Below are positions 18,801-28,538 of a stretch of DNA of 64,000 nucleotides, piece after piece. Position numbers and translations under genes: made by a program. The first letter of the stretch is position 1, and each line of letters starts with the position of its first letter. The DNA lies in contig JAEPMJ010000002.1 in assembly GCA_017644005.1 (NCBI GenBank), positions 558,001 through 622,000 on the forward strand. Reading direction: 5' to 3'. The notes under the pieces are model-generated. The model did not search any database and was not told where the DNA came from. It saw only the letters and a list, made by a program, of their open reading frames with translations. Source of the DNA: Rhizobiaceae bacterium (GTDB lineage Bacteria; Pseudomonadota; Alphaproteobacteria; Rhizobiales; Rhizobiaceae).

Positions 18801-19622
18801 ATGACTGAAAACGGCAAATTCCGTCACGGCGATCCCAACCGCGACTCCGCCGCTATCATCGAGATGAAGAACATCGAAAAGCACTTTGGTAGCGTGATCG
18901 CACTGGCGGGTGTCAGCTTCGATGTGAAGCCGGGAGAATGCCACTGCCTTCTGGGCGATAACGGTGCCGGCAAGTCGACCTTCATCAAGACAATGTCAGG
19001 TGTGCACCAACCGACGGCGGGCGAAATTTACTTCGAAGGAAAGCCGATGCATTTCGATGACCCGTGCGACGCGATTTCCGCAGGAATCGCCACGGTTCAT
19101 CAGCACCTCGCCATGATCCCTCTGATGAGCGTGTCGCGGAATTTCTTCATGGGCAACGAACCTGTGCACAGGGTGGCGGGCATCCGACTCCTGGACAAGG
19201 CACATGCCGATGCCGTGACTATGGAAGAAATGAGGAAAATGGGCATCAACCTGCGAGGTCCCGACCAGGCCGTCGGCACGCTGTCGGGCGGCGAGCGTCA
19301 AACGGTTGCCATCGCCCGTGCGGTCTATTTCGGCGCCAAGATCCTGATTCTCGACGAGCCGACATCGGCGCTCGGCGTGCGCCAGACCTCCAACGTGTTG
19401 GCGACGATCGACAGGGTTCGCAAGCAAGGGGTCGGCGTGGTTTTCATCAGCCACAACGTTCGCCATGCTTTGGCCGTCGGGGATCGTTTCACCGTGCTCA
19501 ATCGCGGCAAGACCCTGGGTACCGCCAAACGCGGCGAAATCTCACCCGAGGAGCTGCAGGATTTGATGGCTGGCGGGCAGGAGCTTGCCGAGCTTGAAGG
19601 CTCGCTTGGCGGCACGGTCTGA
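18801..19622 (+). CDS. Sugar ABC transporter ATP-binding protein (single ABC domain)
   Basis: Walker A 'LLGDNGAGKSTFIKTMSG', signature 'LSGGERQTVAIARAVYFGAKILILDEPTSAL'. Confidence 0.93.
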   Translation: MTENGKFRHGDPNRDSAAIIEMKNIEKHFGSVIALAGVSFDVKPGECHCLLGDNGAGKSTFIKTMSGVHQPTAGEIYFEGKPMHFDDPCDAISAGIATVHQHLAMIPLMSVSRNFFMGNEPVHRVAGIRLLDKAHADAVTMEEMRKMGINLRGPDQAVGTLSGGERQTVAIARAVYFGAKILILDEPTSALGVRQTSNVLATIDRVRKQGVGVVFISHNVRHALAVGDRFTVLNRGKTLGTAKRGEISPEELQDLMAGGQELAELEGSLGGTV

Positions 19623-19796
19623 TCCAGACGGTATTCTCCCGGGCTGTACCGCCTAGTGAATATATAGGCGATTTATGCACTTGACGACAGGTCGGTGCAT
19701 AGTCGCCATTTCTCCCCAAATCGACGACTTGTGCGATGGCCGTATGGAACGGCCTCCGGTGCCTTGATGCCCGCCACCATGACGCCTGTCCGCGCG

Positions 19797-21188
19797 TCAG
19801 ACGGTAGGGTTGAGCTCTAAGCGTCGGCCGCGCCCGTAACCGTCGGAGATTACGCCGCCTTCAACGATGACGTCGCCTCTGGAGATTACCGTTTCGGGCC
19901 AACCCGTCACCGTCCTGCCTTCAAAGGGGTTGTAGCCGACATTGTCGTGCAGGTCGTCGGGTCCGAAAGTCACTTTTCGATCCGGGTCCCAGATCGATAT
20001 GTCCGCGTCCGCTCCGACGCGGAGAACTCCTTTCGAACGCAGACCGAATATCCGCGCCGGGCCTGCAGCTGTGACTTCCACGAACTTGCAAAGGTCGAAC
20101 CGGCCGCTTGAGACCATGGCGTCAAAAAGAAGTGGCATACGCACCTCGAGCCCCGGCATGCCGTTAGCGATCCGGTTGAAGGGAGCGTCAGCGCCGTTGG
20201 CTAGTTTGCCGGTATCATCGAACCGGAACGGCGCGTGATCGGAGGTCACCAATTGAATGTCGCCCAGCGCGAGAGCCCTCCACAGCGCTTCCTGATCGTC
20301 CGGCGTCCGCTGCGGCGGACTACACATGAACTTGGCCCCCTCGAGGCCGGGTCTGTCGAGTTCATCGTCGGTCATCAGCAGATAATGCGGGCAGGTTTCG
20401 GCTCTCACCCGACTGCCCCTCTGGCGAGCCTGCCGCACCAACTCAACGCCCTCGCGCGTCGAAATGTGGAACAGCAGCACCGGCTGATCGAGAAATTCCG
20501 AAAACCGGATCATACGCGCGACAGCCTCAGCCTCCGCGAGACGAGAATGAGCGACCGCATGGAATTTCGGCGCCGTGTTGCCTGCAGTCAGGCTCCGTTC
20601 GGTCGCATGGGCGATGATGGCGTGGTTTTCGGCATGCACGCATATCAGGTCACCGGCCTTCCGGGCCGCCGCCATCACCTGCAGAATCTTCGTGTCATCG
20701 AGACGGATATTGTAGGTCGTGAATATCTTGAGGGAGCGGTGGCCGCGCTCTGCAAGCGCGACGATATCGCTCTCAAGCGACCCGCATTCGGGGTCCGATA
20801 CGATGATATGAAAGGCATAGTCGATCAGCGCGCCGCGCTGCGCCCGGCGTTCATAATCTTCAACAACCGGAATGAGTTCCTGCCCCTTGTGCTGCGCAGC
20901 GAACGAAACGCATGTGGTCGTGCCCCCAAAGGCAGCCGACCGCGTCGCGGTTTCGAACGTATCGGCATTCAGAAGACCGTTGCCCGAAACCTGTTCGATG
21001 TGACAGTGCGTATCCACACCGCCCGGCAAAACAAGCCGGCCCCGGGCGTCGACCTCTCTGACACCTCTGCCGACATTGCGCGCAATAGCGGCGATCCGCC
21101 CTTCAGAAACACCAATATCGGCTTCGGCAATCCCGTCAGCGTCAACGACCGTTCCGCCTCGAACAACCAGATCGAATTCCTGGGCCAT
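19797..21188 (-). CDS. Cyclic amidohydrolase (D-hydantoinase/dihydropyrimidinase family)
   Basis: 'PGGVDTHCHIEQ', 'GHRSLKIFTTYN' (carboxy-Lys position), 'HAENH', 'FHIST', 'TSDHAPF'. Confidence 0.85.
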   Translation of the reverse strand: MAQEFDLVVRGGTVVDADGIAEADIGVSEGRIAAIARNVGRGVREVDARGRLVLPGGVDTHCHIEQVSGNGLLNADTFETATRSAAFGGTTTCVSFAAQHKGQELIPVVEDYERRAQRGALIDYAFHIIVSDPECGSLESDIVALAERGHRSLKIFTTYNIRLDDTKILQVMAAARKAGDLICVHAENHAIIAHATERSLTAGNTAPKFHAVAHSRLAEAEAVARMIRFSEFLDQPVLLFHISTREGVELVRQARQRGSRVRAETCPHYLLMTDDELDRPGLEGAKFMCSPPQRTPDDQEALWRALALGDIQLVTSDHAPFRFDDTGKLANGADAPFNRIANGMPGLEVRMPLLFDAMVSSGRFDLCKFVEVTAAGPARIFGLRSKGVLRVGADADISIWDPDRKVTFGPDDLHDNVGYNPFEGRTVTGWPETVISRGDVIVEGGVISDGYGRGRRLELNPTV

Positions 21189-21241
21189 CGTCTTGTTACC
21201 AACTCACCGGACTAGGAGGCGCAATGCAATTGACTTGACCA

Positions 21242-22210
21242 TCAACCGGCGTTCGCCACGTGGCACGCAACCTGGTTGATGAGCCTCGGAACATCCCGCC
21301 TGCATCGATCGACAGCCACCGGGCAGCGGGGATGGAATGCACATCCCGGAGGCGGATTGATCGGGCTGGGTATCTCGCCCTGCAGGCGTGTCCGGTCCGA
21401 TCTGCCCCCGTCGACCTTCGGCACCGCCTCGAACAGCATTTTCGTGTAGGGATGACGCGGATTGGCGAAAAGCTCTGCGACCTCGCCGATTTCCACGATG
21501 CGACCGAGGTAAAGAACGCCAACGCGCGTCGCCATGTAGCGCACGACTGCCAGGTCATGGCTGATGAAGAGATAGGTAAGGCCAAGCTGCTCCTGCAGCC
21601 TGCGCATCAGGTTCAGAATCTGCGCCTGCACCGAAACGTCGAGCGCCGAGGTAGGTTCGTCGCAAACGATGAACTGCGCCTCCGAGGCAAGCGCCCGTGC
21701 GATCGCCACTCGCTGACGTTGACCGCCGGAAAACTGGTGCGGGTATTTCTTTCGATCGTCGGGGTGGAGGCCCACCAGCTCCAGGAGCTCGTCGATGCGC
21801 TTCGATAGCTGCGCCTTGTCCGCCACGAGATTGAGCGTCCGGATCGGTTCGGCCACGATTCGCTCGACGCGCCAACGCGGATTGAGGCTCGCATAGGGGT
21901 CCTGAAAGACCATTTGTATGCCATGTCCGCCTGCGGCACGAACCGTTTGTAGCGAGCTGTCAATGACCACTTCGCCCTGAGAAGCATCCAGCAGACCGAC
22001 AACAATCCGGGCGAGTGTTGACTTCCCCGAGCCGGACTCGCCAACAAGCGCAAATGTCTCGCCGCGCTTTATCTCAAATTCCACGTCGGTCAGCGCATTG
22101 ACAATCTGGCGGGGCTTGCCGCTAAACTTGCGGTTGATCCAGCTGTCGGAGATGTCGAACTGGCGCCCGACTTTGCGAATGGAAACCGATCCGTCCGATT
22201 GCGGTATCAT
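21242..22210 (-). CDS. Oligopeptide/dipeptide-type ABC transporter ATP-binding protein (DppF/OppF-like)
   Basis: 'GESGSGKSTLARIVVGLLDASQGEV', 'FSGGQRQRVAIARALASEAQFIVCDEPTSALDVSVQAQILNL'. Confidence 0.92.
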   Translation of the reverse strand: MIPQSDGSVSIRKVGRQFDISDSWINRKFSGKPRQIVNALTDVEFEIKRGETFALVGESGSGKSTLARIVVGLLDASQGEVVIDSSLQTVRAAGGHGIQMVFQDPYASLNPRWRVERIVAEPIRTLNLVADKAQLSKRIDELLELVGLHPDDRKKYPHQFSGGQRQRVAIARALASEAQFIVCDEPTSALDVSVQAQILNLMRRLQEQLGLTYLFISHDLAVVRYMATRVGVLYLGRIVEIGEVAELFANPRHPYTKMLFEAVPKVDGGRSDRTRLQGEIPSPINPPPGCAFHPRCPVAVDRCRRDVPRLINQVACHVANAG

Positions 22211-23196
22211 GCGGCGCGCCTCTCGCTGTTATAGAGGTGACAGGCGACCTTACGACCTTCGTGATCCATGAGTTCAGGCCTCTGAATAGCGCACGGTTCA
22301 AACTTCCGGCCGCACCGCGAATGAAAGGCGCAGCCCTCCGGTATCGCCGTCAGCCGTGGCATCGAACCCGATATCTGAACCAGTTCGCGGTCGGTTCCAG
22401 TAACAGTCGGAATCGCCCCCATCAAACCACGCGCATAGGGATGCAGCGGCTGCGAAATCAACTCGTCCCTGCGACCGATCTCAGCAATACGCCCGGCGTA
22501 GACAACCGCCACCCGGTCGGCGACCTCCGCGATAACACCCATATCGTGGGTCACTAGCATAATCGCGACACCGCGCTCGTCACACAACGCGCGCAACAGG
22601 TCGAGAATCTGTGCCTGAACCACGACGTCCAGAGCCGTTGTCGGCTCATCCGCGATGATCAGTTCGGGGTCAGCGCAGAGCGCCAGCGCGATGACCACAC
22701 GCTGACGCATGCCACCGGAAAATTCGTGCGGGAATGAGTCTATGCGTTCCTCGGGCGAGGGAATTCCGACCTCACCCAGCAGTTCGATTGCCCGCTTCCG
22801 CGCCACGCTGGGCGAGCAGTCAATATGTGTGAGAATCGTCTCGACGATCTGGTCACCCACCCGGAATAGCGGGTTCAGGCTTGTCAGCGGGTCCTGAAAC
22901 ACCATGCCGATGCGCCTTCCGCGAACTCGTCGCATCTTCGACGCCGGCAGATTGTCGATCCGCTCTCCACCAAGCCAGATTTCTCCGCCGGACACCTTGC
23001 CAGGCGGCACGATCAGGTTGGCGATTGCGGAGCCGGTCAGCGACTTGCCCGCGCCCGACTCGCCCACGACGCCCAGCACTTCACCGCGACCGATTTCGAA
23101 CGAAATGTTGTCGATCGCCTTCAGAGCGCCGAAACGCGTGTCGAACTCTACCGAGAGGTTTCGAACCGAAAGGACCGGCTCATCTGGAGGAGTCAT
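22207..23196 (-). CDS. Oligopeptide/dipeptide-type ABC transporter ATP-binding protein (DppD/OppD-like)
   Basis: 'VVGESGAGKSLTGSAIANLI', 'FSGGMRQRVVIALALCADPELIIADEPTTALDVVVQAQILDLL'. Confidence 0.92.
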   Translation of the reverse strand: MTPPDEPVLSVRNLSVEFDTRFGALKAIDNISFEIGRGEVLGVVGESGAGKSLTGSAIANLIVPPGKVSGGEIWLGGERIDNLPASKMRRVRGRRIGMVFQDPLTSLNPLFRVGDQIVETILTHIDCSPSVARKRAIELLGEVGIPSPEERIDSFPHEFSGGMRQRVVIALALCADPELIIADEPTTALDVVVQAQILDLLRALCDERGVAIMLVTHDMGVIAEVADRVAVVYAGRIAEIGRRDELISQPLHPYARGLMGAIPTVTGTDRELVQISGSMPRLTAIPEGCAFHSRCGRKFEPCAIQRPELMDHEGRKVACHLYNSERRAA

Positions 23197-23197
23197 T

Positions 23198-23653
23198 TCA
23201 GATACCCTTCACGCTGGCATATTCTTCCAGCTCGGCATCTGTGTAGAGCTGCATGAATTCGACCTCCAAGCCACCGACATCCTCGTTGAGGAAAGCCACG
23301 AAGCCTTCCGGATGCGGGTGCTTCCCGGCTACGCCGCAGGCCACACAGGTTTTGAGCGTCGCCCCCTTGGCTATAGCGGCATCCAGCGCATCTTCGATCG
23401 AGGGAACAGCATAGCAGATGTGATGCAGCCCCTCGGACCCGCGCTCCTTGAGCCATGCATCAAAGCGGCCGCCCGGTTCAAGCGACTGGCAGAGCTGATA
23501 CTCAATCCCTCCAACCCGAAACAGGGCAACGCGCGTCTTCGACTTCGCGTAATCGACAATTTCGGCATCATCGCCGGCGGACAAAAGCGCGCGGTATTTT
23601 TCGAGCGCCTGCTCCGCGTCGCGGACCGCAAAAGCCATATGCTGAATCTTCAT
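23198..23653 (-). CDS. VOC family protein (glyoxalase/methylmalonyl-CoA epimerase-like)
   Basis: 'MKIQHMAFAVRDAEQALEKYRALL', 'LHHICYAVPSIEDALDAAIAKGA', 'VAFLNEDVGGLEVEFMQ'; start refined. Confidence 0.8.
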   Translation of the reverse strand: MKIQHMAFAVRDAEQALEKYRALLSAGDDAEIVDYAKSKTRVALFRVGGIEYQLCQSLEPGGRFDAWLKERGSEGLHHICYAVPSIEDALDAAIAKGATLKTCVACGVAGKHPHPEGFVAFLNEDVGGLEVEFMQLYTDAELEEYASVKGI

Positions 23654-23726
23654 TTGCCACCGCTTCAGGGTGCTGCGTTCCAGCACCCAGTCATCCATCT
23701 TCGATATTTGCGACAGACAAAAGTTA

Positions 23727-23743
23727 GTATAATTGTCTAACAA
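23727..23743 (-). promoter_or_regulatory. Shared 17-bp motif, copy A: TTGTTAGACAATTATAC (candidate GntR/FCD operator)
   Basis: In divergent VOC/AllA-like promoter; 15 of 17 positions identical to copy C at 42906. Confidence 0.6.
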
Positions 23744-23772
23744 AGTCGATCCCGATTTCGGAGAAAAAACGG

Positions 23773-24261
23773 ATGCCCTCACCGCCCAGTCAAGGCGTAC
23801 GCAAGATCGAAACGATTACCGAAAGCGCCTTCGCGCCTTTCGGCAGGATCCTGAGACACCCGGGCGGACGCGACAGGCTTTATCTCGATTGCGCATTCGG
23901 AAATGCGCGCGGTTCGCGCAAAGCAATGTGGATCAACAATCCGCCGCAGGCACGGTTTCCGGTTGCAATTCGCAGACTGGAAAAGCACCCCTTCACACCG
24001 CAGGCGTTCCTTCCGATGCATGAAAGCGAATATCTGGCCATTGCCTGTCTATCCGACGAGCGAGGCGACCCGATACCGTCATCACTTCGCGCATTCCGGG
24101 TTACCGGTCCAACTTCGATCGTCTACTCGGCGAACGTATGGCACCACGGACTGCTGTCATTTCGCGCCGACACCAACTTTGTCGTTCTGCAGTCCATTGC
24201 GGGCCGCGGAGACGACGTCATTCACACATTCGACAGCGAGATTGAGCTTCACGATGACTGA
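23773..24261 (+). CDS. Ureidoglycolate lyase family protein (AllA-like)
   Basis: 'ITESAFAPFGRIL', 'FLPMHESEYLAIACL', 'VWHHGLLSFRADTNFVVLQ'. Confidence 0.7.
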   Translation: MPSPPSQGVRKIETITESAFAPFGRILRHPGGRDRLYLDCAFGNARGSRKAMWINNPPQARFPVAIRRLEKHPFTPQAFLPMHESEYLAIACLSDERGDPIPSSLRAFRVTGPTSIVYSANVWHHGLLSFRADTNFVVLQSIAGRGDDVIHTFDSEIELHDD

Positions 24262-25168
24262 ACCGAATTCCCCGTCGCTGGAACGCGATTTCATCGGATA
24301 CGGGCGACGGCCAATGGTCGCTCCGTGGCCGAACGGCGCCCGCATCGCCGTAAATATCTGCGTCAACTACGAAGAAGGATCCGAGCAATCGGTCCCCGAC
24401 GGTTTTGAACGATCCGAAGGCGGGCTTACCGAATCCAGAGCACATGAATTCAACGGGCGCGACCTGGCTGCCGAATCGATGTTCGAATATGGGAGCCGCG
24501 CAGGCATATGGCGCGTTCTGCGTATCCTCGAGGAATCCGGCGTGCCCGCAACGATCTTTGCATGCGCACTCGCTCTTGAGCGCAATCGCGAAGTCGGCGC
24601 CGCAATCGGCGAATTGGGTTACGATATCTGCGCCCACGGCTGGCGCTGGGAATATCACAGCCGGCTCACCAAGGCACAGGAACGTTCCTTAATCGCAAAG
24701 TCCTATGCATCTATTGAAACACGGACTGGCATCAGGCCGGCTGGCTGGTATTGCCGTTACGGGCCCAGCCTCAACACACGCAGCCTGGTCGTGGAGCACG
24801 GCGGCTTCCTTTACGATTCGGACGCCTATAATGACGATCTGCCGTATTGGCGCCGAATAGGCGAGTGCGACCATCTGATCATTCCCTACGGGCTGGTCTG
24901 CAATGATGCCAATTTCATGCGCGGCGGCATGGCCACGGCAGATCAATTCTATTCACTGCTGAAAGATACGTTCGACCTGCTGTACCGCGAGGGTGAAAGC
25001 CGGCCGGCGATGATGTCGGTCGGCCTGCATCCACGGATCATCGGTCACCCCGGCAGAGCTGCCGCCCTGCAGCGTTTCATCGACCACATCTCGAACTTCT
25101 CCGATGCATGGATATGCCGCCGCAGCGATATCGCCTTGCACTGGCACAATGCCAATCGCCGAACCTGA
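24254..25168 (+). CDS. Polysaccharide deacetylase family protein, PuuE-type allantoinase-like
   Basis: 'RDFIGYGRRPMVAPWPNGARIAVNICVNYEEGSEQ', 'YGSRAGIWRVLRILEE', 'GYDICAHGWRWEYH', 'DSDAYNDDLPYW'; ATG 24254 overlaps the AllA-like stop. Confidence 0.78.
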   Translation: MTEPNSPSLERDFIGYGRRPMVAPWPNGARIAVNICVNYEEGSEQSVPDGFERSEGGLTESRAHEFNGRDLAAESMFEYGSRAGIWRVLRILEESGVPATIFACALALERNREVGAAIGELGYDICAHGWRWEYHSRLTKAQERSLIAKSYASIETRTGIRPAGWYCRYGPSLNTRSLVVEHGGFLYDSDAYNDDLPYWRRIGECDHLIIPYGLVCNDANFMRGGMATADQFYSLLKDTFDLLYREGESRPAMMSVGLHPRIIGHPGRAAALQRFIDHISNFSDAWICRRSDIALHWHNANRRT

Positions 25169-25205
25169 ATGTGAGCCGGCAGCGAGATAACGGCGGCGAA
25201 GTACT

Positions 25206-25922
25206 TCAGCCGGCTTTCCATTTCTCGAACTCGGCCAGTGTCTTTTCATTCGGCGGATAGGTGCCCGACAGTGGCGCGCCGTCACGCACTTTGGAGATGA
25301 CGAACTCCTCGAGAACTTCACGTTCACTTGCGATGCGCGCAATCTCCGCCGCCATGTGACGCGGTATGACCACGATCCCGTTTGCGTCGCCCATAACAAT
25401 GTCGCTGCCATATACGGCAACTCCATCGCACTCGACCGGTCCGTTCACTTCCACAACCATGCGATGCGATGTAAGCGGCGTGGCGGCATTCCCCGTGCAG
25501 AAAACGGGCAGCTCGATTTGCGCGATCGCGGCGGCGTCCGAGACTGAGCCATCCAGCACCACACCTGCGACGCCCACACCTTTCATGTAGGTCGTCATGA
25601 TGTCCCCCATGAAGGCAGTGCGGGTTTCACCACCCATGGCAACCACAAGCACATCACCGGCCTTCAGCTGGTCGACGGCCGCGGCCTGAAGATTGGGCGA
25701 TGAGCCTTCTGCGATCGACGTCACAACATCTTCGCGCGCTGCGATCGTCCGGACAGTCAATGCGGAACCGACAAACTTGTTGGAGCTGCCGTTCAGGGCG
25801 CGCGGTCGGAACATGAAAGTGTTTTTGTAGCCGTTCTTCCAGAGCGTTGACACAACGGTGGGGACCGCGGTCCTCATGAGCATGTCACGGATATCGGTTT
25901 CCAGGGGGACAGTGGCAGACAT
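25206..25922 (-). CDS. RraA family protein / 4-hydroxy-4-methyl-2-oxoglutarate aldolase-like
   Basis: 'AGDVLVVAMGGETRTAFMGDIMTTYMKGVGVAGVVLDGSVSDAAAI', 'GDANGIVVIPR'. Confidence 0.82.
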   Translation of the reverse strand: MSATVPLETDIRDMLMRTAVPTVVSTLWKNGYKNTFMFRPRALNGSSNKFVGSALTVRTIAAREDVVTSIAEGSSPNLQAAAVDQLKAGDVLVVAMGGETRTAFMGDIMTTYMKGVGVAGVVLDGSVSDAAAIAQIELPVFCTGNAATPLTSHRMVVEVNGPVECDGVAVYGSDIVMGDANGIVVIPRHMAAEIARIASEREVLEEFVISKVRDGAPLSGTYPPNEKTLAEFEKWKAG

Positions 25923-25946
25923 GATAACTCCTAATCAGGCAGACGC

Positions 25947-26711
25947 TCAGCCGGCCATCCAGCCGCCGTCGGCGACCAGACGCGAGCCAGTGGTGAAAGA
26001 AGAATCGTCACTCGCCAGAAAAAGCACGGCCTTCGCCTGCTCCTCCGGCAGCCCAAGACGGCCGAGCGGGTGGCGCGCTATGGATTTCTGCTCGGCGGCG
26101 GCAGGGTCTGGGTTACGCGCGAATGCACGGCGCAACAGCGGCGTATCGATGGCGCCCGGCACCAGAAGATTGACGCGGATGTTCTCCGGCGCGTGATCAA
26201 CAGCCATTGTCCTGCAAAGGCTGTCGAGCGCACCTTTGGTCGCCAGATAGGCCGCGTTTGACTTGCCGCCCACATATGCAAGTTGAGAACCCACAAAGAT
26301 GATTGAGCCGCCGCCACGGCGGCGCATCGAAGCGACGGCCTCGCGGGCCCACAGGAACGACCCGGTCAGATTGGTGTTCAGAACGGCGTTCCATTGTTCG
26401 AGCGACGTGTCGGGGACATTGGTTCCGGTCGACCAACCAGCCGACGCGAGAAGAACGTCAAAGCCGCCAAAGGCGCGCTCGACCTCGGCTGCTTGCGTGG
26501 CAACAGCGTCTTCATCGCCCGCATCTCCGCTCAGCAGGATAAGCCGGTCTCCGGCGTTCAACTCAGCAGCGGCACTTTCAAGGGTAGTGCGGCTGCGGCC
26601 GGTGATCGCGACGCGGGCGCCCTCCTCCAGAAACAGCCGCGCGCTTGCAAGACCTATCCCCGACCCGCCGCCGGTAATGACGGCCACCTTGCCTTCAAGT
26701 TTGCCTGCCAT
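25947..26711 (-). CDS. SDR family oxidoreductase
   Basis: 'GKVAVITGGGSGIGLASARLFLEEGARVAITGR', catalytic 'YLATK'. Confidence 0.9.
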   Translation of the reverse strand: MAGKLEGKVAVITGGGSGIGLASARLFLEEGARVAITGRSRTTLESAAAELNAGDRLILLSGDAGDEDAVATQAAEVERAFGGFDVLLASAGWSTGTNVPDTSLEQWNAVLNTNLTGSFLWAREAVASMRRRGGGSIIFVGSQLAYVGGKSNAAYLATKGALDSLCRTMAVDHAPENIRVNLLVPGAIDTPLLRRAFARNPDPAAAEQKSIARHPLGRLGLPEEQAKAVLFLASDDSSFTTGSRLVADGGWMAG

Positions 26712-26755
26712 GATCCCTGCCGCCACTCCACCTCTGGTACAAGTACATTGTTAGC

Positions 26756-26772
26756 TTGTAATACAATATGAC
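26756..26772 (+). promoter_or_regulatory. Shared 17-bp motif, copy B: TTGTAATACAATATGAC (candidate GntR/FCD operator)
   Basis: In divergent SDR/DapA-like promoter; contains perfect palindrome TTGTA-A-TACAA. Confidence 0.6.
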
Positions 26773-26818
26773 GCCTGATAGGAATAGCAAAAATTCGTCA
26801 CAGAAGGGATCGCCGCGC

Positions 26819-27718
26819 ATGCTGACAGTCGACGCCAAGGGTGTATTTCCGATCGCGCCAACCCCGTTCGACGACGGCGGGAAGCTCGATTTTGCCTCAA
26901 CCGCGAAGATGGTCGATACGTTCCTTGGTTCAGGCGCCACCGGACTGACGATCCTGGGAATGATGGGCGAGGCTCCGAAGCTGACATTCGAAGAATCGGT
27001 GGCGTTCGCGAAATGCGTGATGAAGGCCGTCGACGGAAAGGTGCCGGTCGTTGTCGGCGTTTCGTCACCTGGTTTTGCCAACATGCGCCAGCTCACGCAG
27101 ATCGCCATGGATATCGGCGCAGCGGGCGTGATGGTCGCGCCTGGCGGAAGCTTGAAGACCGACGAACAGATCCTCAACTATTTCGGAACTGTCGTGGAGA
27201 CGATTGGAGAAGACGTACCCTTCGTTCTTCAGGACTTCCCCCTCACCACCAATGTGGTCATGAGCGTTCCCGTGATCCAGAAGATCGTGGAACAGCACCC
27301 CTCCTGCGTTATGCTGAAACACGAGGACTGGCCCGGTCTGGAGAAGATATCCAAGCTGCGTGCCGCAGGCGGAGGGCGCCGGATCTCGATACTGTGCGGC
27401 CATGGCGGGCTTTTCCTGCCTTTCGAGATGGAACGCGGCGCCGATGGCGCCATGACCGGATACGCCTATCCGGAAATGCTGACCCGGGTCGTTGAGTTGA
27501 TGAACGCCGGCAAGCGTGAGGAAGCACACGATCTCTTCGATCGACACCTTCCGCTGGTACGCTACGAAACCCAACCCTCGCTCGGCCTTGCTGTGCGAAA
27601 ATACGTGCTGAAGAAGCGCGGAATTATCGCATCCGACCGTCTCCGCAAACCAGGACCCGCGTTAAGCGCTGCAACCGTCGCTGAAATTGAATGGATGATC
27701 CGCCGCATAGAACGGTAG
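26819..27718 (+). CDS. Dihydrodipicolinate synthase/N-acetylneuraminate lyase (DapA) family aldolase
   Basis: 'GVFPIAPTPFDDGGKLDF', 'GATGLTILGMMGEAPKLTFEE', 'LQDFPLTTNVVM', 'CVMLKHEDWPG'. Confidence 0.85.
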   Translation: MLTVDAKGVFPIAPTPFDDGGKLDFASTAKMVDTFLGSGATGLTILGMMGEAPKLTFEESVAFAKCVMKAVDGKVPVVVGVSSPGFANMRQLTQIAMDIGAAGVMVAPGGSLKTDEQILNYFGTVVETIGEDVPFVLQDFPLTTNVVMSVPVIQKIVEQHPSCVMLKHEDWPGLEKISKLRAAGGGRRISILCGHGGLFLPFEMERGADGAMTGYAYPEMLTRVVELMNAGKREEAHDLFDRHLPLVRYETQPSLGLAVRKYVLKKRGIIASDRLRKPGPALSAATVAEIEWMIRRIER

Positions 27719-27738
27719 GAACCAGGGAGAATAGCCAG

Positions 27739-28518
27739 ATGGAACTGAACCTCTCCGGCAGGAAGGCCCTTGTCATGGGCTCCACCAAGGGACTTGGGTA
27801 CGGCATCGCGAAGGCCCTTGCAGCCGAAGGTGCTACGGTCGGCATCGTTGGGCGCACGCTGGAGAACGCGACCGAGGCTGCGTCAACTGTTGATGGCAAC
27901 GCACACGGCTTCGCCTGCGATACGGCGAACGCCGAGCAGGTCGACGCCCTATTCTCGAATGCCACCGCGCAGATGGGTACGATCGATATCCTTGTTCTGA
28001 ATGGTGGCGGCCCGCCTCCCGGCAGCGCGCAGGGTGTAAGTTCGGATCAATGGCGCGCATCATTCGATTCCATGTTCGTGAATCTGGTTCGGCTGGCAGA
28101 TTTGGCTCTTCCGCACATGATCGAGGCGCGGTTCGGCAGGATCATCTCAGTTATTTCGTCAGGCGTTATCGAACCGATTCCCAATTTGGCGATCTCCAAC
28201 GCGATCAGGCCGGCCCTGGTTGGCTGGGGCAAGACGCTGGCGGGTGAAGTCGGCAAACATGGAATAACGGTGAATGCCATCGCGCCAGGGCGGATCGCAA
28301 CCGACAGGCTCAAGCAACTGGATGCCAACAACGCACAACGGTTGGGCAAATCCGTCGATGAGATTCAGTCGGCGTCACAGGGCCGCATTCCGGTTGGACG
28401 GTATGGCAGGCCCGATGAATTCGGATCTGCGGCGGCCTTTCTGGCAAGCGAAAGAGCCTCTTTCATCACAGGCTCGATTCTGCGTGTCGACGGCGGCCAG
28501 ATAGCAAGCATCTCCTGA
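27739..28518 (+). CDS. Atypical SDR-like protein lacking the YxxxK catalytic motif
   Basis: 'RKALVMGSTKGLGYGIAKALAAEGATVGIVGR'; 'ISSGVIEPIPNLAISNAIRPALVGWGKTLA' where YxxxK is expected; C-terminal 'ITGSILRVDGG'. Confidence 0.85.
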   Translation: MELNLSGRKALVMGSTKGLGYGIAKALAAEGATVGIVGRTLENATEAASTVDGNAHGFACDTANAEQVDALFSNATAQMGTIDILVLNGGGPPPGSAQGVSSDQWRASFDSMFVNLVRLADLALPHMIEARFGRIISVISSGVIEPIPNLAISNAIRPALVGWGKTLAGEVGKHGITVNAIAPGRIATDRLKQLDANNAQRLGKSVDEIQSASQGRIPVGRYGRPDEFGSAAAFLASERASFITGSILRVDGGQIASIS

Positions 28519-28538
28519 AATCGACAGCCAGTTTGCCG

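Noticed and set aside
19650-19700. Hairpins CGCCTA-N9-TAGGCG and ATGCAC-N14-GTGCAT in the convergent gap after the ABC ATPase
   Set aside because: Short arms, long loops, no T-tract; cannot be distinguished from chance without folding statistics.
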